A stretch of DNA of 64,000 bases from Aquabacterium sp. CECT 9606 (GCF_918741295.1 NZ_CAKKNB010000001.1:1054001-1118000), one strand, 5' to 3'; counted from the stretch's first letter, positions 20,232-29,941 are shown. Notes: generated by a model from the sequence alone, not told the origin. Made by a program: numbers and translations.

Positions 20232-20258
20232 CGCCAGGACGCTGTACGGCGCCTGGCG
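20232..20258 (-). terminator. Probable terminator after fumarase
   Basis: A 7-bp stem (20232-20238 with 20252-20258), extended by a 3-bp inner helix, lies just past the fumarase stop. Only a weak T-rich tail follows on the minus strand, so termination may be partial. Confidence 0.4.
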
Positions 20259-20279
20259 TATCTCGGTCTGAAGGCCTGT

Positions 20280-21806
20280 TCAGGCCACGTTGACCGGGAT
20301 GTTCGCGATCTTGGCCTGCCATTCCTTGGGGCCGGTGATGTGGGCGCTGGTGCCGCCCGCATCCACCGCCACGGTCACCGGCATGTCGGTCACGTCGAAC
20401 TCGTAGATGGCTTCCATGCCCAGGTCGGCAAAGCCCACGACCTTGGCGGTCTTGATGGCCTTGGACACGAGGTAAGCAGCACCGCCCACGGCCATCAGGT
20501 AAGCCGACTTGTGGTTCTTGATCGACTCGATGGCGACGGGCCCCCGTTCGGCCTTACCGATCATGGCGATCAGGCCGGTCTTGGCCAGCATCATGTCGGT
20601 GAAGCCGTCCATGCGTGTGGCGGTGGTGGGGCCGGCGGGGCCCACGGCCTCGTCGCGCACCGGATCAACCGGGCCCACGTAATAGATCACGCGGTTGGTG
20701 AAATCAACTGGCAGCGATTCGCCCTTGGCCAGCATGTCCTGGATGCGCTTGTGCGCGGCATCGCGGCCAGTCAGCATCTTGCCGTTCAACAGCAAGGTGT
20801 CGCCGGGCTTCCAGGAGGCCACTTCTGCCTTGGTCAGCGTGTTCAGGTCAACGCGCTTGCTCTTGTTGTAGTCGGGCGCCCAGTGCACGTTGGGCCACAG
20901 GTCCAGGCTGGGCGGCGTCAGGTATGACGGGCCGCTGCCATCCAGCACGAAGTGCGCGTGGCGCGTGGCCGCGCAGTTGGGGATCATGGCCACAGGCTTG
21001 GAAGCCGCATGCGTGGGGTAGGTCTTGATCTTGACGTCGAGCACGGTGGTCAGGCCACCCAGGCCTTGCGCGCCAATGCCCAGGGCGTTGACCTTTTCAT
21101 ACAGCTCGATGCGCATCTCTTCCAGCTTGTCCTTAGGGCCGCGCTCCAGCAGGTCGTGCATGTCGATGTCGTCCATCAACGATTCCTTGGCCAGCAACAC
21201 GGCTTTCTCGGCCGTGCCGCCCACGCCCAGGCCCAGCATGCCTGGCGGGCACCAGCCCGCGCCCATGGTGGGCACCGTCTTGAGCACCCAGTCGACGATG
21301 TTGTCGCCAGGGTTCATCATGATCATCTTGCTTTTGTTTTCGGAGCCACCGCCCTTGGCGGCCACGGTCACATCCACCGTGTTGCCGGGCACCACCTCCA
21401 TGAAGATCACGGCGGGGGTGTTGTCCTTGGTGTTCTTGCGGGCAAAGATGGGGTCGTCCAGCACCGAGGCGCGCAGCACGTTGTCAGGGTTCAGGTAGCC
21501 CTTGCGCACGCCCGCGTTGACCGCGTCGGCGATGCTGCCCTTGCCGAAGCCTTCCCACTTCACATCCATCCCGATCTTCAGGAAGACGTTGATGATGCCG
21601 GTGTCCTGGCAGATGGGGCGCTTGCCCTCGGCGCACATGCGGCTGTTGGTCAGGATCTGGGCGATCGCATCCTTGGCGGCGGCGCTTTGTTCGCGCTCAT
21701 AGGCGCGGGCCAGGTGGGCAATGTAGTCGGCCGGGTGGTAGTAGCTGATGTACTGCAGGGCGGCTGCGACGCTTTCAACGAGATCGTCGTGGTGAATGGT
21801 CGTCAT
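20280..21806 (-). CDS. fumA: Class I (iron-sulfur) fumarate hydratase
   Basis: A 508-residue fumarase that interconverts fumarate and malate in the TCA cycle with a 4Fe-4S cluster. The three conserved cluster cysteines are C66 (RPICQDTG), C186 (GWCPPGM) and C278 (PNCAATRH). The C-terminal half has the beta-domain block GPTTATRMDGF and VAVDAGGTSAHITGP. The ATG at 21806 begins MTTIHHDDLVESV, the normal N-terminus; the in-frame extension to 22082 has no family match. Class I enzymes are oxygen-sensitive. It is followed on the same strand by the MalT-type regulator. Confidence 0.95.
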   Translation of the reverse strand: MTTIHHDDLVESVAAALQYISYYHPADYIAHLARAYEREQSAAAKDAIAQILTNSRMCAEGKRPICQDTGIINVFLKIGMDVKWEGFGKGSIADAVNAGVRKGYLNPDNVLRASVLDDPIFARKNTKDNTPAVIFMEVVPGNTVDVTVAAKGGGSENKSKMIMMNPGDNIVDWVLKTVPTMGAGWCPPGMLGLGVGGTAEKAVLLAKESLMDDIDMHDLLERGPKDKLEEMRIELYEKVNALGIGAQGLGGLTTVLDVKIKTYPTHAASKPVAMIPNCAATRHAHFVLDGSGPSYLTPPSLDLWPNVHWAPDYNKSKRVDLNTLTKAEVASWKPGDTLLLNGKMLTGRDAAHKRIQDMLAKGESLPVDFTNRVIYYVGPVDPVRDEAVGPAGPTTATRMDGFTDMMLAKTGLIAMIGKAERGPVAIESIKNHKSAYLMAVGGAAYLVSKAIKTAKVVGFADLGMEAIYEFDVTDMPVTVAVDAGGTSAHITGPKEWQAKIANIPVNVA

Positions 21807-21892
21807 GGTGGGACTCTGGTGGGGACGGTGATGGGAGACAGGCCGCCATTGTGCCAAGGACTCGCCGGTCCGCAAGCGTGGGCGCTCGAATG

Positions 21893-21919
21893 CAAAACAC
21901 CCGCACTCGGCGGGTGTTT
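21893..21919 (-). terminator. Rho-independent terminator of the first PEP-CTERM gene
   Basis: A 10-bp perfect stem (21895-21904 with 21910-21919) with a 5-base loop; on the minus strand the arm ends in TTTT. It lies 40 bases after the PEP-CTERM stop and before the fumarase start. Confidence 0.7.
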
Positions 21920-21960
21920 GGGCTGGGCAGACGCTTGGAGAAACGTCAGACTCAGAAAAA

Positions 21961-22575
21961 TCAGGCCTTGCGGCGGCGAACCAACATGCCTGCGGTGGCC
22001 AGGCCAGCCAACAGCAGTGCGTAGGTTTCTGGCTCGGGCACCGTGGGGATGCCGTTGTTGACGCCGTCGGTCTTGCCGTCAAAGTTGTAAGTCAGGCTGC
22101 TGACCGTGCCATAGCCGCCAGTCGACTCAAAGGTCAGGTAAGCAATCAATTTGCTGCCAGCCGTCAGGGTCTGCGTGCCGGTGCCGGGCGCGGCAGCAAA
22201 GCTGGCCACTTCGGTGTTGTCCGTGGCGTAGGCGTGGTACGTGGTCGATTGGATGGCCAGGTAGTCAAACGTCACGTAGTCGGTTTTTTCCGAGAAATCG
22301 ATGCGACCGGTTTGCGGCGAACCAATTTCAGCCACGGTGCCGTTGGCGATGCCAATGCCGTCGAACGTGTCGCGGCTGTCCTTGTACAAGTAGGCGTTGC
22401 TGATCGTGATGCCGTAATGGGCGTTGAAGTAAGTGTTGGCGGGGGCGTCAACCGTGAATTGGGTGCCGGGGAATGCGTAGTCTGCAAAGCTGGGTGTGAA
22501 GGTGGCAGCCAGTGCGGAACCGGTGCTGGCCAGCAAGAAGGTCGCGGTGGCGACACCCTGAATCATTTTTTTCAT
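21961..22575 (-). CDS. PEP-CTERM sorting domain protein
   Basis: A 204-residue exported protein with a signal peptide (residues 1-23, ending SALAA). The body has beta-rich, low-Cys composition and a C-terminal tripartite sorting signal: VPEPETYA, a hydrophobic helix (LLLAGLATAGML) and a basic tail RRRKA. Such proteins are cut and sorted by an EpsH/XrtA-type exosortase, usually in organisms that make exopolysaccharide or flocs. No exosortase or EPS gene is in this window. The function of the body is unrecognised. The 177-base upstream region contains two inverted repeats (22673-22703). Confidence 0.9.
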   Translation of the reverse strand: MKKMIQGVATATFLLASTGSALAATFTPSFADYAFPGTQFTVDAPANTYFNAHYGITISNAYLYKDSRDTFDGIGIANGTVAEIGSPQTGRIDFSEKTDYVTFDYLAIQSTTYHAYATDNTEVASFAAAPGTGTQTLTAGSKLIAYLTFESTGGYGTVSSLTYNFDGKTDGVNNGIPTVPEPETYALLLAGLATAGMLVRRRKA

Positions 22576-22672
22576 GACAGATTTCTTTCGACGTTGGTTT
22601 TAGTCAAGAGGAGAACCGGTGTCCATGCAGGGTTATCACCCGTTAGACACGCTGACGTCGTTGTACCAATGA

Positions 22673-22703
22673 ATTAGGTCATGCCTAATCCCCCACTCGG
22701 GGG
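22673..22703 (-). promoter_or_regulatory. Paired inverted repeats upstream of PEP-CTERM gene
   Basis: ATTAGG-TCATG-CCTAAT (22673-22689) is directly abutted by CCCCC-ACTC-GGGGG (22690-22703). They lie 98-128 bases before the PEP-CTERM start and could be a compound operator. Alternatively the C/G hairpin could terminate the UPF0114 transcript, but no T-tract follows. A related C/G repeat precedes the MHS transporter gene at 25515. Confidence 0.4.
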
Positions 22704-22752
22704 ACTGTTGGTTTCGGGTTTCACATGTCGATACGCTTGGCGTTAACCGATG

Positions 22753-23355
22753 TCAATGGGTTTTGTCGCCACCATTGGTATGACTCAGCAACCTGTCGGT
22801 GTAAGCAATGGCCAGCGCCGACAACAAAAACACAATGTGAATCACCGTTTGCGATATCAAAACCTTTTCTGAATAGTTTTCAGCATTGATGAAGGTTTTG
22901 AGCAAGTGGATGGACGAAATCCCGATGATGGCCGTGGCCAGTTTCACCTTCAGCACCGATGCATTCACGTGGCTCAGCCATTCCGGCTGGTCGGGGTGGT
23001 TTTCCAGGTTCATGCGCGACACAAAAGTCTCGTACCCGCCAATGATCACCATGATCAACAGGTTGGAAATCATCACCACGTCGATCAAGCCCAGCACCAC
23101 CAGCATGATGGTGGTCTCGGTCAGGTGCGTGGGCGCGGCGCCGGCATGCTGGCCAGTGGCCGCAAAGATGATCTGCAGGGCCTCCTGGTTGCCAAAAGCG
23201 GCCTGCACCAGGTGCACCAGCTCCACCCAGAAATGCACCACGTACACGCCTTGCGCCAGAATCAAGCCCAGGTACAGCGGCAGTTGCAGCCAGCGGCTGG
23301 CAAAGATCCAATTGGGCAGGTGGCGCATTTTGTTCTGATCTGGCGGCTGACTCAT
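22753..23355 (-). CDS. UPF0114/YqhA family membrane protein
   Basis: A 200-residue integral membrane protein with about four hydrophobic segments. It matches the TIGR00645/UPF0114 group: an N-terminal [19 protein letters not shown], a central [21 protein letters not shown], and [20 protein letters not shown]. The biochemical role is unknown. It is divergent from acs with about 105 bases between starts. Confidence 0.85.
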   Translation of the reverse strand: MSQPPDQNKMRHLPNWIFASRWLQLPLYLGLILAQGVYVVHFWVELVHLVQAAFGNQEALQIIFAATGQHAGAAPTHLTETTIMLVVLGLIDVVMISNLLIMVIIGGYETFVSRMNLENHPDQPEWLSHVNASVLKVKLATAIIGISSIHLLKTFINAENYSEKVLISQTVIHIVFLLSALAIAYTDRLLSHTNGGDKTH

Positions 23356-23409
23356 GAAGGCCTTAAGGGATAGTCCGGAGGCTCAAATTCTAGAGGTCCA
23401 AGCAGGGTT

Positions 23410-23437
23410 TTGTTCTGGTAAGGTCTCCACGTATAAA
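23410..23437 (+). promoter_or_regulatory. Candidate sigma70 promoter of acs
   Basis: TTGTTC (23410-23415) and TATAAA (23432-23437) are spaced by 16 bases. The start of transcription would fall about 17 bases before the ATG at 23461, which would exclude the in-frame ATG at 23437 as the start codon. This is a weak -35 match, so confidence is limited. Confidence 0.35.
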
Positions 23438-23460
23438 TGTGGACACCTCGGAGCAATGCC

Positions 23461-25446
23461 ATGACGACAGCATCCAACAACACCTCCACCATCCCCACGC
23501 CCTACCCGGTGCCGCCCGCATTTGCCCAAAACGCGCACATTGGTAGCCGTCAGGCCTATGACCAGCTGTGTGCCGAGGCCAATGCCGACCACGCCGGCTA
23601 TTGGGCCCGATTGGCCCGCGAGTTCCTCTCCTGGAAAAAACCCTTCACCCAGGCGTTGGATGACAGCCAGGCCCCGTTCTACAAATGGTTTGACGACGGC
23701 CTGCTGAATGTCTCCTACAACTGTTTGGACCGGCACGTCGAGGCGGGGTTGGGCAGCAAGGTCGCCATCATTTTCGAATCCGACGATGGCCAGGTCGCGC
23801 GCGTCACCTACAGCGAACTGCTGGAGCGCGTGTGCCGCCTGGCCAATGTGCTGAAGGCGCAAGGCGTCAAAAAAGGCGACCGCGTCGTCATCTATCTGCC
23901 GATGTCGGTGGAAGGCGTGGTGGCCATGCAGGCCTGCGCGCGCATTGGGGCCACGCACTCGGTGGTGTTTGGTGGCTTCTCTGCCCAAAGCCTGCGTGAC
24001 CGCATTGAAGGCGCGGGCGCGGTGCTGGTCATCACTGCTGATGAGCAAATGCGCGGTGGCAAGAGCCTGCCGCTCAAGGCCATCGTCGATGAGGCCCTGG
24101 CCATGGAAGGCGCTGGCAGCGTCCGCCAGGTCATCGTCTACCAACGCACTGGCGGCAAAGTGGCCTTCCAGTCCGGACGCGATCTGTGGCTGCATGAAGC
24201 CATGGCCGTGCAACCGGCCACCTGTGAGCCCGAATGGGTCGGTGCCGAGCACCCGCTGTTCCTGCTCTACACCTCCGGCTCAACGGGCAAGCCCAAGGGG
24301 GTGCAGCACGCCAGCGGCGGCTATTTGCTGCACGCGGCGTTGACCACCAAGTGGACTTTCGACCTCAAGCCTGAAGACGTGTTCTGGTGCACGGCCGACA
24401 TTGGCTGGGTCACCGGCCACACCTATGTCACCTATGGCCCGCTGGCCATTGCCGCCACGCAGGTGGTGTTCGAGGGCGTGCCCACGTACCCGGACGCCGC
24501 GCGCTTCTGGCGCATGATCGAAGCCCACAAGGTCAGCGTGTTCTACACGGCCCCCACGGCCATCCGGGCCCTCATCAAGGCGGCCGAATCCACCGCCGCC
24601 GTGCACCCACGCAACTTTGATCTGAGCAGTCTGCGCCTGCTGGGGTCGGTGGGCGAACCCATCAATCCTGCCGCCTGGGAGTGGTACCACCGCGAAATTG
24701 GTGGTGGTCGCTGCCCCATCGTCGACACCTTCTGGCAGACCGAAACCGGGGGGCACATGATCACGCCTTTGCCAGGCGCCCATGCGCTCGTCCCAGGCTC
24801 GTGCAGCTTGCCTTTCCCCGGCATTGACGCTGCCGTGGTTGATGAAACCGGCAAGGAAGTACCATGGGGGCAGGGCGGTGTGCTGGTGGTGCGCAAGCCC
24901 TGGCCGTCGATGATCCGCACCATCTGGGGCGACCCCGAGCGCTTCAAGACCAGCTATTACCCAGCCGAGTTTGGCGGCGAGTTCTACCTGGCGGGCGATG
25001 GCGCCATCCGCGACGCTGAAACCGGTTACTTCACCATCACAGGCCGCATCGACGACGTGCTGAATGTCTCAGGCCACCGCATGGGCACCATGGAAGTCGA
25101 GTCGGCGCTGGTGTCTCACCCTTTGGTGGCCGAGGCCGCCGTGGTGGGGCGTCCTGACGACCTGACTGGCGAGGCGATCTGTGCCTTCGTCGTCTTGAAG
25201 CGCCCCCGGCCGACGGGTGATGAGGCCAAGCAAATCGCCAACGAACTGCGCACCCACGTGGGACAGCAGATCGGCGCCATCGCCAAGCCCAAGGACATCC
25301 GTTTTGGCGACAACTTGCCCAAGACCCGTTCCGGCAAGATCATGCGGCGCCTTTTGCGGGTAGTGGCCAAGGGTGAAAAGGTGACACAAGACACCAGCAC
25401 ACTGGAAAACCCTGCCATCCTTGACCAGCTGGCCCAGACCAATTGA
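23461..25446 (+). CDS. acs: Acetyl-CoA synthetase
   Basis: Activates acetate to acetyl-CoA through an acetyl-AMP intermediate. The 661-residue protein has the AMP-binding P-loop [12 protein letters not shown], the acetate-pocket block [10 protein letters not shown] (aromatic W rather than the propionyl-type context), the hinge motif [13 protein letters not shown] and the C-terminal [11 protein letters not shown]. The lysine of that last motif is the regulatory acetylation site in other bacteria. GGAG at 23450 supports the ATG at 23461. The downstream transporter gene starts 133 bases later and may import the substrate or a related acid. Confidence 0.95.
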   Translation: MTTASNNTSTIPTPYPVPPAFAQNAHIGSRQAYDQLCAEANADHAGYWARLAREFLSWKKPFTQALDDSQAPFYKWFDDGLLNVSYNCLDRHVEAGLGSKVAIIFESDDGQVARVTYSELLERVCRLANVLKAQGVKKGDRVVIYLPMSVEGVVAMQACARIGATHSVVFGGFSAQSLRDRIEGAGAVLVITADEQMRGGKSLPLKAIVDEALAMEGAGSVRQVIVYQRTGGKVAFQSGRDLWLHEAMAVQPATCEPEWVGAEHPLFLLYTSGSTGKPKGVQHASGGYLLHAALTTKWTFDLKPEDVFWCTADIGWVTGHTYVTYGPLAIAATQVVFEGVPTYPDAARFWRMIEAHKVSVFYTAPTAIRALIKAAESTAAVHPRNFDLSSLRLLGSVGEPINPAAWEWYHREIGGGRCPIVDTFWQTETGGHMITPLPGAHALVPGSCSLPFPGIDAAVVDETGKEVPWGQGGVLVVRKPWPSMIRTIWGDPERFKTSYYPAEFGGEFYLAGDGAIRDAETGYFTITGRIDDVLNVSGHRMGTMEVESALVSHPLVAEAAVVGRPDDLTGEAICAFVVLKRPRPTGDEAKQIANELRTHVGQQIGAIAKPKDIRFGDNLPKTRSGKIMRRLLRVVAKGEKVTQDTSTLENPAILDQLAQTN

Positions 25447-25488
25447 CCTTGTGTGTGGTTTTGCGCAAATAAAAGCCGGTACTAGCAT

Positions 25489-25532
25489 TCCCCCTTATTA
25501 CAAATCGATACGACCCCCCCTAGATTGGGGGG
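25489..25532 (+). promoter_or_regulatory. C/G-run inverted repeat and half-site upstream of MHS transporter
   Basis: CCCCCC-TAGATT-GGGGGG (25515-25532) is preceded by a half-site-like TCCCCCTTATTAC (around 25489-25501). The repeat ends 47 bases before the transporter start. The layout suggests a dimeric regulator binding site plus a secondary half-site. The regulator is not identified. Confidence 0.45.
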
Positions 25533-25579
25533 TGTAAAGCTCACGAGAGCTGCGATTTTCAAAGGATGAGGAGATAACC

Positions 25580-27427
25580 ATGGCTTCAAGCACAGTGGCG
25601 TCCACGGCCCCGATGACCAAGGAGGAAAGAAAAGTCATCTTCGCCTCCAGTCTGGGCACCGTCTTCGAGTGGTACGACTTCTACCTGTATGGCTCCCTCG
25701 CGGCCATCATCGCCAAGCAGTTCTTCGCGGGCCTCGATCCCACCTCTGGCTTCATCTTCGCCTTGCTGGCGTTTGCCGCCGGCTTCATCGTGCGGCCGTT
25801 CGGTGCGCTGGTCTTTGGCCGCTTGGGCGACATGATCGGGCGCAAATACACCTTCCTGGTCACCATCCTCCTCATGGGGATGTCCACCTTCATCGTGGGC
25901 ATCCTGCCCAACTACGCCTCCATTGGCGTGGCCGCACCAATCATCCTGATCGCCTTGCGCCTGTTGCAGGGCCTGGCACTGGGCGGTGAGTACGGCGGCG
26001 CAGCCACCTACGTGGCCGAACATGCCCCTCACGGCAAGCGCGGCGCTTACACAGCCTGGATCCAGACCACGGCCACGATGGGCTTGTTCCTGTCGCTGCT
26101 GGTGATCCTGGGCACGCGCACCTACTTCGGCGAAGAAGCCTTCGGCGATTGGGCCTGGCGCATTCCCTTCCTGGTGTCCCTGGCCTTGCTGGGCGTCAGT
26201 GTGTGGATTCGTCTGAGCATGAACGAAAGCCCGGCTTTCAAGAAGATGAAGGCCGAAGGCAAGACGTCCAAGGCGCCTTTGTCGGAATCCTTCGGCCAAT
26301 GGGGCAACCTCAAGATCGTGATCCTGGCCTTGTTTGGCCTGGTGGCGGGTCAAGCCGTGGTCTGGTACACCGGGCAGTTCTATGCCTTGTTCTTCCTGAC
26401 CCAGGCGCTGAAGGTGGATGGCGCCACGGCCAACATCATGATTGCGATCGCGCTGCTGATCGGCACGCCGTTCTTCGTGGTGTTTGGCACCTTGTCCGAC
26501 AAGATTGGTCGCAAGCCAATCATTCTGGCGGGTTGCCTGATCGCGGCCTTGACCTACTTCCCCTTGTTCAAGGCCCTGACCGAGGCCGCCAACCCCGTGT
26601 TGGCCCAGGCCCAGGCCACCGCACCCGTGACAGTGACGGCCGATCCCAAGGAGTGCTCGTTCCAGTTCAACCCTACGGGCACGGCCAAATTCACCAGTTC
26701 TTGCGACATTGCCAAGCAGTACCTGGCGAACAACTCGGTGAACTACGAAAACCTGGACGCGCCGGCCGGCACCCCCGCGGTCATCAAGGTGGGCGAAACG
26801 CTGATCAATGTGTACAGCCCTGGCAAAGTGGCCGACGCTGATATCGCCGCCGCCAAGGAGGCAGCGATCAAAGGCAAGGACGCTGCAGCCAAGAAGCTCG
26901 AGGACCTGAAAGCCACGGGTGCCACGGGCAAGGAGGCCGAGGACAAGCTCAAGGCGGCCGAAAAGGACGCCAAGGAGTCTGGCGCCGCCTTGGCCGCGTT
27001 TGACAAGGACCCCAAAGCCGCAGCCGTGAAGGTGATCGATGGCCAGTTCAAGAAGGCGGTCGGCGGGGCGCTCAAGGCCGCGGGGTACCCACCCAAGGCC
27101 GACCCCGAGAAGATGAACAAGCCCTTGATCGTGGCCATCCTGACCTTGCTGGTGATCTACGTCACCATGGTCTATGGCCCCATCGCGGCCATGCTGGTGG
27201 AAATGTTCCCCACGCGCATCCGCTACACCTCGATGAGCTTGCCGTACCACATCGGCAATGGCTGGTTTGGCGGCTTGCTGCCCACCACAGCCTTCGCCAT
27301 CGTGGCGCAGACGGGCAACATCTACAACGGGCTTTGGTATCCCGTCATCATCGCCAGTGCCACTTTTGTGATCGGCTTGCTGTTCGTGCGCGAGACCAAG
27401 GACGTGGACATCTACGCCAACGATTGA
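25580..27427 (+). CDS. MFS transporter, metabolite:H+ symporter type, with large periplasmic insert
   Basis: A 615-residue MFS protein of the MHS (ProP/ShiA/KgtP-like) group. It begins SSLGTVFEWYDFYLYGSLA and has the MFS loop motifs GRLGDMIGRK (80-89) and GTLSDKIGRK (303-312). Usual members have about 430-550 residues. Here about 180 residues (333-513) separate helix 9 from helix 10, a loop predicted periplasmic. The insert holds a Cys pair (C359, C375) in a CSFQFNPTGTAKFTSSC block and an Ala/Lys-rich helical stretch (417-500). GAGGAG upstream supports the ATG. Its position after acs suggests an organic acid or acetate-related substrate; this is inference. Confidence 0.85.
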   Translation: MASSTVASTAPMTKEERKVIFASSLGTVFEWYDFYLYGSLAAIIAKQFFAGLDPTSGFIFALLAFAAGFIVRPFGALVFGRLGDMIGRKYTFLVTILLMGMSTFIVGILPNYASIGVAAPIILIALRLLQGLALGGEYGGAATYVAEHAPHGKRGAYTAWIQTTATMGLFLSLLVILGTRTYFGEEAFGDWAWRIPFLVSLALLGVSVWIRLSMNESPAFKKMKAEGKTSKAPLSESFGQWGNLKIVILALFGLVAGQAVVWYTGQFYALFFLTQALKVDGATANIMIAIALLIGTPFFVVFGTLSDKIGRKPIILAGCLIAALTYFPLFKALTEAANPVLAQAQATAPVTVTADPKECSFQFNPTGTAKFTSSCDIAKQYLANNSVNYENLDAPAGTPAVIKVGETLINVYSPGKVADADIAAAKEAAIKGKDAAAKKLEDLKATGATGKEAEDKLKAAEKDAKESGAALAAFDKDPKAAAVKVIDGQFKKAVGGALKAAGYPPKADPEKMNKPLIVAILTLLVIYVTMVYGPIAAMLVEMFPTRIRYTSMSLPYHIGNGWFGGLLPTTAFAIVAQTGNIYNGLWYPVIIASATFVIGLLFVRETKDVDIYAND

Positions 27428-27460
27428 TGTTGAAGGTCGGGCTGGCGGTCACACGCCAGC

Positions 27461-27495
27461 AAAAAGCCCCGCATGGTCGCCATGCGGGGCTTTTT
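27461..27495. terminator. Bidirectional terminator between the MHS transporter and cytochrome c genes
   Basis: A 16-bp perfect stem (27461-27476 with 27480-27495) with a 3-base loop. Poly-A and poly-T ends give a U-tract in both directions, serving the two converging genes. Confidence 0.92.
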
Positions 27496-27525
27496 TTCTG
27501 GGCGCGCTCTTGTGCGCTTTTGTGT

Positions 27526-27840
27526 TTACTTGAGCGACAAAATCCACTTCACCAATTGCTTGGCTTCAGCTTCGTTGACCTGGGCATTGGCCGGCATGGC
27601 CATCGTGCCCCAAACGCCACCACCGCCCTTGAGCACCTTTTGCACAAGCTTGGCTTCGGCGTCTTTCTGGCCTTTGTACTTTTTGGCCACGTCCAGGTAA
27701 GCGGGGCCGACGATTTTCTTGTCCATGGCATGGCATGCCATGCAGGCTTTTTTCTGGGCCAGTTCCTGATTTGCCAGGGCGGGCGACAAAGCGGCCACGG
27801 CAAGAGCGGTGCCAGCCAGCAACGAAGGTAGCAATTTCAT
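27526..27840 (-). CDS. Small class I cytochrome c (c551/c552 type)
   Basis: A 104-residue periplasmic electron carrier. The signal peptide ends at SPALA (residue 23), giving a mature protein of about 80 residues. The heme motif is CMACH at 33-37 and the likely axial Met is M82 in TMAMPANAQ. Such cytochromes carry electrons to terminal oxidases or nitrite reductase. AGGACC upstream of the ATG gives a plausible ribosome site. It stands alone with a strong terminator downstream. Confidence 0.93.
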   Translation of the reverse strand: MKLLPSLLAGTALAVAALSPALANQELAQKKACMACHAMDKKIVGPAYLDVAKKYKGQKDAEAKLVQKVLKGGGGVWGTMAMPANAQVNEAEAKQLVKWILSLK

Positions 27841-27949
27841 GGAGGGTCCTCGGGCAATCTGTGAAGTAAAGTCTACGCAGTATTCTAGTAACGCAGGCAG
27901 GCCTGGTTTCGGTTGACCGCCGCCGGACTATTTTTCAAAGGGGTTTTTC

Positions 27950-28207
27950 ATGTGGTTTATCGTGATCGGCGTGGTCATGCTGCTGCTCAATTTTGCCGGC
28001 ATCGGGCCCATCGGCCAGTGGACCTGGGCCGATCGGTGGTGGGCCATGTTGCTGCCTTTCGCGCTGGCCGCCGCCTGGTGGGCTTGGGCAGACGCCTCCG
28101 GCATGACCAAGCGCAAGGCCATGGACAAGGATGACGCCCGGCGTGAGGCACGGCGCCAGAAAAGCCTGGAGTCGCTGGGCCTGGGCCCCAAGAAGAAGAA
28201 ACGCTGA
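27950..28207 (+). CDS. TIGR04438 small Trp-rich protein
   Basis: An 85-residue protein. It has a hydrophobic N-terminal helix (MWFIVIGVVMLLLNFAGI), a second Trp-rich segment (WTWADRWWAMLLPFALAAAWWAWAD) and a charged tail ending in a run of Lys plus Arg. This composition and length match the small Trp-rich family common in Burkholderiales. It is probably inner-membrane; the function is unknown. The stop codon is the first three bases of a long terminator stem. Confidence 0.85.
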   Translation: MWFIVIGVVMLLLNFAGIGPIGQWTWADRWWAMLLPFALAAAWWAWADASGMTKRKAMDKDDARREARRQKSLESLGLGPKKKKR

Positions 28208-28244
28208 ATGAACAAAGCCACCTTGCGGTGGCTTTGTTCATTCA
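28205..28244. terminator. 18-bp perfect hairpin between Trp-rich gene and ilvD
   Basis: The arms are 28205-28222 and 28227-28244 with a TTGC loop. It begins on the TGA stop codon of the Trp-rich gene and lies 15 bases past the ilvD stop. T-rich ends inside the arms suit bidirectional termination of the converging genes. Confidence 0.75.
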
Positions 28245-28258
28245 GGCGGCCGTAGCTC

Positions 28259-29941
28259 TTATTCGAATTTGTCGAGCACGGCGCCGGTGCTGGCGCTGGA
28301 GGCGTTGTGGGCGAACTTGGCCAGCACGCCGCGGGTGTAACGCGGGGCGGGGGCCTTCCACAATGCGCGGCGGCGTGCGATCTCGGCATCGTCCACATTC
28401 AGTTGCAGCAGCAACTGGTGCGAGTCGATGGTGATCGAGTCGCCCTCCTGGATCAGGGCGATCAAACCGCCCGCAGCGGCTTCAGGCGCCACGTGGCCCA
28501 CCACCATGCCCCAGGTCCCGCCGGAGAAGCGGCCGTCGGTGATCAGGCCCACGCTTTCGCCCAGACCTTGACCGATCAAAGCACCGGTGGGCGCCAGCAT
28601 TTCAGGCATGCCCGGGCCCCCCTTGGGGCCCAGGTAGCGCAGCACCATCACATCGCCAGCCTTGATCTGCTTGGACATGATGGCGGCCAAGCCCGATTGC
28701 TCGTCGTCGAACACGCGTGCGGGTCCGGTCATCACAGGGTTCTTCAAGCCGGTGATCTTGGCAACACAGCCTTCAGGGGCCAGGTTGCCCTTGAGGATGG
28801 CCAGGTGGCCTTCAGCGTAAATCGCCTTGTCGATGGGACGGATCACATTTTGGTCGGCGCGAGGCTCGTCGGGCACATGGGCCAGCACTTCGGCCATGGC
28901 CTGGCCGGTGATGGTCAAGGCGTCGCCATGCAGCAGGCCGGCGTTCAGCAAGATTTTCATGACCTGGGGGATGCCGCCGGCGCGGTGCAGGTCAATGGCC
29001 AGGTATTCACCACTGGGCTTGAGGTCGCACAGCACCGGCACCTTCTTGCGCATGCGCTCGAAGTCGTCAATGCTCCAGTCCACTTCAGCGGCGTGGGCGA
29101 TGGCCAGGAAGTGCAGCACGGCGTTGGTCGAGCCGCCAGTGGCCATGATCACGGCCACGGCGTTTTCAATGGCCTTCTTGGTGACGATGTCGCGCGGCTT
29201 GATGTCCTGGCGGATGGCCTCGACCAGCACGCGGGCGCTTTCCTTGGTATTGGCCGTTTTTTCGTCTTCCACGTTGGCCATGGTGCTGCTGTAAGGCAGG
29301 CTGATGCCCAGGGCCTCGAAGGCCGAGCTCATGGTGTTGGCCGTGTACATGCCGCCGCACGAGCCGGTGCCAGGGATGGCGCGTTTTTCGATCTGGCAGA
29401 AGTCTTCTTCGCTCATCTTGCCGGCGGTGAACTGGCCCACGGCCTCGAACACGCTGACGATGTTCAGATCCTTGCCCTTGTAGTGGCCGGGAAGGATGGT
29501 GCCGCCGTACACATAGATGGCCGGTACATTGGCGCGCAGCATGCCCATCAGGCCGCCGGGCATGTTCTTGTCGCAGCCGCCGATGACAATCACCCCGTCC
29601 ATCCACTGGCCGCCCACGCAGGTTTCCACGCAGTCGGAGATCACCTCGCGCGACACCAGCGAGTACTTCATCCCTTCTGTGCCCATGGCCATGCCGTCAG
29701 AAATCGTAGGCGTGCCAAAGACCTGCGCATTGCCGCCGGCTTCCTTGATGCCTTCGATGGCGGCGTCGGCCAGTTTTTGCAGGCCGGAATTGCACGGCGT
29801 GATGGTGGAATGGCCGTTGGCCACGCCAATCATCGGTTTGACGAAGTCTTCCGACTGGTAGCCCATGCCGTAGTACATGGAGCGGTTGGGCGCGCGGGCA
29901 ACGCCTTCGGTGATGTTCTTAGAGCGGCGATTCAGGCTCAT
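28259..29941 (-). CDS. ilvD: Dihydroxy-acid dehydratase
   Basis: Catalyses the dehydration of dihydroxy-acids to 2-keto acids in Ile, Val and Leu synthesis. The 560-residue protein carries three conserved Cys that in this family bind an Fe-S cluster: C50 (TPCNSG), C123 (GGCDKNMPG) and C195 ([14 protein letters not shown]). The three-Cys pattern is that of 2Fe-2S IlvD proteins. The C-terminal block [19 protein letters not shown] is intact. It is a single gene, about 46 bases downstream of the ClC-transporter gene on the same strand. Confidence 0.97.
   Translation of the reverse strand: MSLNRRSKNITEGVARAPNRSMYYGMGYQSEDFVKPMIGVANGHSTITPCNSGLQKLADAAIEGIKEAGGNAQVFGTPTISDGMAMGTEGMKYSLVSREVISDCVETCVGGQWMDGVIVIGGCDKNMPGGLMGMLRANVPAIYVYGGTILPGHYKGKDLNIVSVFEAVGQFTAGKMSEEDFCQIEKRAIPGTGSCGGMYTANTMSSAFEALGISLPYSSTMANVEDEKTANTKESARVLVEAIRQDIKPRDIVTKKAIENAVAVIMATGGSTNAVLHFLAIAHAAEVDWSIDDFERMRKKVPVLCDLKPSGEYLAIDLHRAGGIPQVMKILLNAGLLHGDALTITGQAMAEVLAHVPDEPRADQNVIRPIDKAIYAEGHLAILKGNLAPEGCVAKITGLKNPVMTGPARVFDDEQSGLAAIMSKQIKAGDVMVLRYLGPKGGPGMPEMLAPTGALIGQGLGESVGLITDGRFSGGTWGMVVGHVAPEAAAGGLIALIQEGDSITIDSHQLLLQLNVDDAEIARRRALWKAPAPRYTRGVLAKFAHNASSASTGAVLDKFE

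Noticed and set aside
20952..22061. Plus-strand ORF of 369 codons
   Set aside because: It is antisense to class I fumarase, with typical shadow composition.
25586..27250. Minus-strand ORF of 554 codons
   Set aside because: It is antisense to the MHS transporter; no motif is seen.
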